A stretch of DNA of 7,526 bases from Pedobacter schmidteae (GTDB taxonomy: Bacteria > Bacteroidota > Bacteroidia > Sphingobacteriales > Sphingobacteriaceae): NCBI GenBank assembly GCA_945906015.1, contig CAMDQV010000097.1, positions 1-7,526 of the forward strand, in the 5' to 3' direction. A model generated the notes under the pieces. The model searched no databases, was not told the origin of the DNA, and was given only the letters and a program-made list of their open reading frames with translations. The translations under genes were made by a program, and so were the position numbers. Below, piece after piece: positions 6,400-7,526 of this stretch (positions are counted from its first letter, which is position 1; the number at the start of each line of letters is the position of its first letter).

Positions 6400-6972
6400 T
6401 TGGCATTAGGAAGACCAGGCTTTAATAGAGGACCACGCCCTCCGTTTAAAAAGAAAGAAGCAGAACATAAGATTAATGACTTGATCCGAGCACCTGAGGT
6501 GCGTTTAACTGGTGATAACGTGGAAACAGGTATTTATCCATTCAGAGAGGCTTTGGCAATGGCTATTGAACAGGATCTTGATCTTGTAGAAATTTCTCCT
6601 AATGCAGTTCCGCCTGTATGTAAGATTATTGATTACAACAAGTTTATTTACGAGCAGAAGAAAAAAATGAAAGAAATTAAGTCCAACGCTAAACAAACGG
6701 TAATTAAAGAAATCCGTTTTGGACCTAATACCAGTGATCATGATTTTCAGTTTAAACTGAAACATGCAATTGCCTTTCTTGAAGGTGGTGAAAAAGTTCG
6801 TGCATATGTCCACTTTAAGGGTCGCGCGATCGTTTATAAAGAACAAGGAGAAATCCTGTTATTAAAGTTTGCTCAAGCATTGGAAGATGTGGGTAAAGTT
6901 GAGCAATTACCTAAATTAGAGGGAAAACGGATGTTTTTAACCGTTGCTCCTAAACATGCAGGAAAAAAATAA
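6400..6972 (+). CDS. infC: Translation initiation factor IF-3, TTG start
   Basis: IF3 binds the 30S subunit, keeps it apart from 50S, and checks the start codon and initiator tRNA. The 190 residues comprise a basic, proline-rich N-terminal extension (1-22), an IF3-N domain (about 23-85, including EHKINDLIRAPEVRL and DLDLVEISPNAVPPVCKIIDY), a lysine-rich linker (87-104) and an IF3-C domain (about 105-188, with KEIRFGPNTSDHDFQFKLKHA and VHFKGR). The start is the TTG at 6400. The in-frame stop TAA is only 12 nt upstream (6388-6390), and the first in-frame ATG falls at residue 54, well inside the N domain, so no AUG start is possible. The 5' side is A/T-rich with no Shine-Dalgarno sequence. A non-AUG start is the hallmark of IF3 autoregulation in other bacteria (AUU in E. 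coli). It lies 13 nt after thrS, with rpmI next. Confidence 0.96.
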   Translation: MALGRPGFNRGPRPPFKKKEAEHKINDLIRAPEVRLTGDNVETGIYPFREALAMAIEQDLDLVEISPNAVPPVCKIIDYNKFIYEQKKKMKEIKSNAKQTVIKEIRFGPNTSDHDFQFKLKHAIAFLEGGEKVRAYVHFKGRAIVYKEQGEILLLKFAQALEDVGKVEQLPKLEGKRMFLTVAPKHAGKK

Positions 6973-6980
6973 TTCGTTGA

Positions 6981-7028
6981 TTTGTCGATTTGTCTATGTG
7001 GGCATATCGCGATTGACAAATAGTCAAA
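6981..7028 (+). promoter_or_regulatory. Imperfect hairpin in the infC-rpmI gap
   Basis: ATTTGTC (6988-6994) pairs with GACAAAT (7015-7021), 7 bp. With two mismatches the stem extends outward through C6986-G7023 and TTTG (6981-6984) with CAAA (7025-7028). Inside the 20-nt loop TATG (6995-6998) can pair with CATA (7003-7006), and ATCGCGAT (7006-7013) is a palindrome. GATTTGTC is tandemly doubled (6979-6986, 6987-6994), so the 3' GACAAAT could pair with either copy. There is no T-run, so a terminator is unlikely. A processing site, an internal regulatory structure or an L20/L35 control element is possible. Function is unproven. Confidence 0.35.
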
Positions 7029-7059
7029 CAGAATAATTGATAAATAAATAAATAGAGTT

Positions 7060-7260
7060 ATGCCAAAAATGAAAACGTGTTCCAGTGCAAAAAAGCGGTT
7101 CAAGCTTACTGGAACAGGTAAAATCAAAAGAAAGAACGCTTTTAAAAGTCACATCTTAACCAAGATGAGTAACAAGCGCAAGCGTGCCTTGGGTCAGACA
7201 AGTTTAGTTTCTGATGCAGATTCAGGCAACGTTAAGCGTATGCTTTGTATAGGCAAGTAA
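7060..7260 (+). CDS. rpmI: 50S ribosomal protein L35
   Basis: L35 is a small basic protein of the large ribosomal subunit. The 66 residues fit the family (about 64-66). It begins with the hallmark MPKMKTCSSAKKRFKLTGTGKIKR and continues with the conserved segments FKSHILTKMSNKRKRAL and a basic C-terminal region ending VKRMLCIGK. ATG 7060 is preceded by an A/T-rich run of TAAA repeats (about 7040-7053) and not by a Shine-Dalgarno sequence. It lies between infC and rplT in the conserved bacterial thrS-infC-rpmI-rplT order, 87 nt after infC. Confidence 0.97.
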   Translation: MPKMKTCSSAKKRFKLTGTGKIKRKNAFKSHILTKMSNKRKRALGQTSLVSDADSGNVKRMLCIGK

Positions 7261-7280
7261 TCAACAAATTAATTTAACCA

Positions 7281-7321
7281 GGTATCAGGTTTTAAGTTTC
7301 TGACAAGGAACACCGCTTACC
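7281..7321 (+). promoter_or_regulatory. Possible irregular stem in the rpmI-rplT gap
   Basis: The contiguous segment GGTATCAG (7281-7288) can pair with CTGA (7300-7303) and then TACC (7318-7321), leaving a large 14-nt one-sided internal loop (7304-7317). It lies just before the L20 start. L20 is a known autoregulator of its operon in E. coli and Bacillus through structured mRNA sites. The pairing here is short and may be chance, so this is only a candidate. Confidence 0.18.
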
Positions 7322-7336
7322 AAAACACAAAACAAC

Positions 7337-7526
7337 ATGCCACGTTCGGTTAACGCAGTAGCGTCAAGAAGAAGAAGAAAAAAGGTCTTAAATTTAGCCA
7401 AAGGCTATTGGGGATCTAGAAGCAAGGTTTTTACCGTTGCTAAGAACACAGTCGAAAAAGGTTTGCAATATGCATATCGTGACCGTAAAAACAAGAAAAG
7501 AGAATTTAGAGCTTTGTGGATTCAGC
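7337..7526 (+). CDS. rplT: 50S ribosomal protein L20 (5' part, cut by window end)
   Basis: L20 binds 23S rRNA early in assembly of the large ribosomal subunit and in several bacteria represses its own operon. ATG 7337 opens a frame that reads MPRSVNAVASRRRRKKVLNL, then AKGYWGSRSKVFTVAKNTVEKG and YAYRDRKNKKREFRALWIQ. This is the unmistakable L20 N-terminus: a long basic helix followed by the start of the globular domain. The window ends after 63 complete codons of a protein usually about 115 residues long; there is no sign of damage. The start has an A-rich, Shine-Dalgarno-free upstream region (CAAAACACAAAACAAC), typical of highly expressed Bacteroidota genes. Confidence 0.97.
   Translation, partial: MPRSVNAVASRRRRKKVLNLAKGYWGSRSKVFTVAKNTVEKGLQYAYRDRKNKKREFRALWIQ

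Noticed and set aside
6398..6400. ATT as an E. coli-like infC start
   Set aside because: This ATT is out of frame and meets TAG two codons later (ATT TGG CAT TAG); the in-frame start is the TTG at 6400.
6505..6846. Minus-strand open frame of 113 codons inside infC
   Set aside because: It is opposite highly conserved IF3 sequence, has low-complexity hydrophobic/aromatic composition and no family resemblance; a shadow of infC.
6979..6994. Tandem GATTTGTC as a possible repeat array
   Set aside because: Only two 8-nt copies without spacers; not a CRISPR or an attachment site.
6873..7127. Minus-strand open frame across the infC end, the gap and rpmI
   Set aside because: Much of it is antisense to two conserved genes, and the rest covers only the A/T-rich gap; no start context or family.

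Overview
The window looks like ordinary chromosome from a Bacteroidota bacterium, most likely a member of Sphingobacteriia/Sphingobacteriaceae (Pedobacter-like). The evidence is the low GC content, A/T-rich start regions with no Shine-Dalgarno sequence, a perfect Bacteroidota-type -7 element (TAnnTTTG) before thrS, and the style of the proteins, especially the IF3 N-terminus beginning MALGRPGFNRGPRPPFKKKE. The family-level placement rests on recollection of related sequences, not on a search. All genes are on the + strand.

Layout: (1) 52-1944, a RecQ-family DNA helicase with all motor motifs but a late Zn-binding cysteine motif. (2) 2210-3520, a 12-TM UMF1-family MFS transporter, ending in a likely intrinsic terminator that overlaps its last codons. 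(3) 3560-4288, a two-domain CCG (LutA/YkgE-type) Fe-S protein without its usual LutB/LutC partners nearby. (4) 4461-7526, the classic translation cluster thrS-infC-rpmI-rplT, with rplT cut by the window end.

The most interesting signal is the thrS leader. An 18/19-nt direct repeat (4403-4421 and 4449-4467) places two copies of a small hairpin in front of, and across, the thrS start codon. The proximal copy is exactly a 5-bp stem with a 7-nt loop, UUUGUAG. That is the layout of a tRNA-Thr anticodon arm: U33, anticodon UGU, A37. The thrS AUG lies in the 3' strand of this stem. The distal copy has the same loop. A -7 promoter element would start the transcript just before the distal hairpin. This strongly suggests a two-armed tRNA-mimic operator through which threonyl-tRNA synthetase represses its own translation. 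The idea is the same as in E. coli thrS, but here the start codon is inside one of the mimics.

The thrS cluster also shows a TTG start for infC, the non-AUG start expected for an IF3 autoregulation system. It has two structured-looking gaps, infC-rpmI (87 nt) and rpmI-rplT (76 nt), that could carry ribosomal-protein autoregulation. No RNA genes, mobile elements or CRISPR arrays were seen. No gap exceeds 300 bases.
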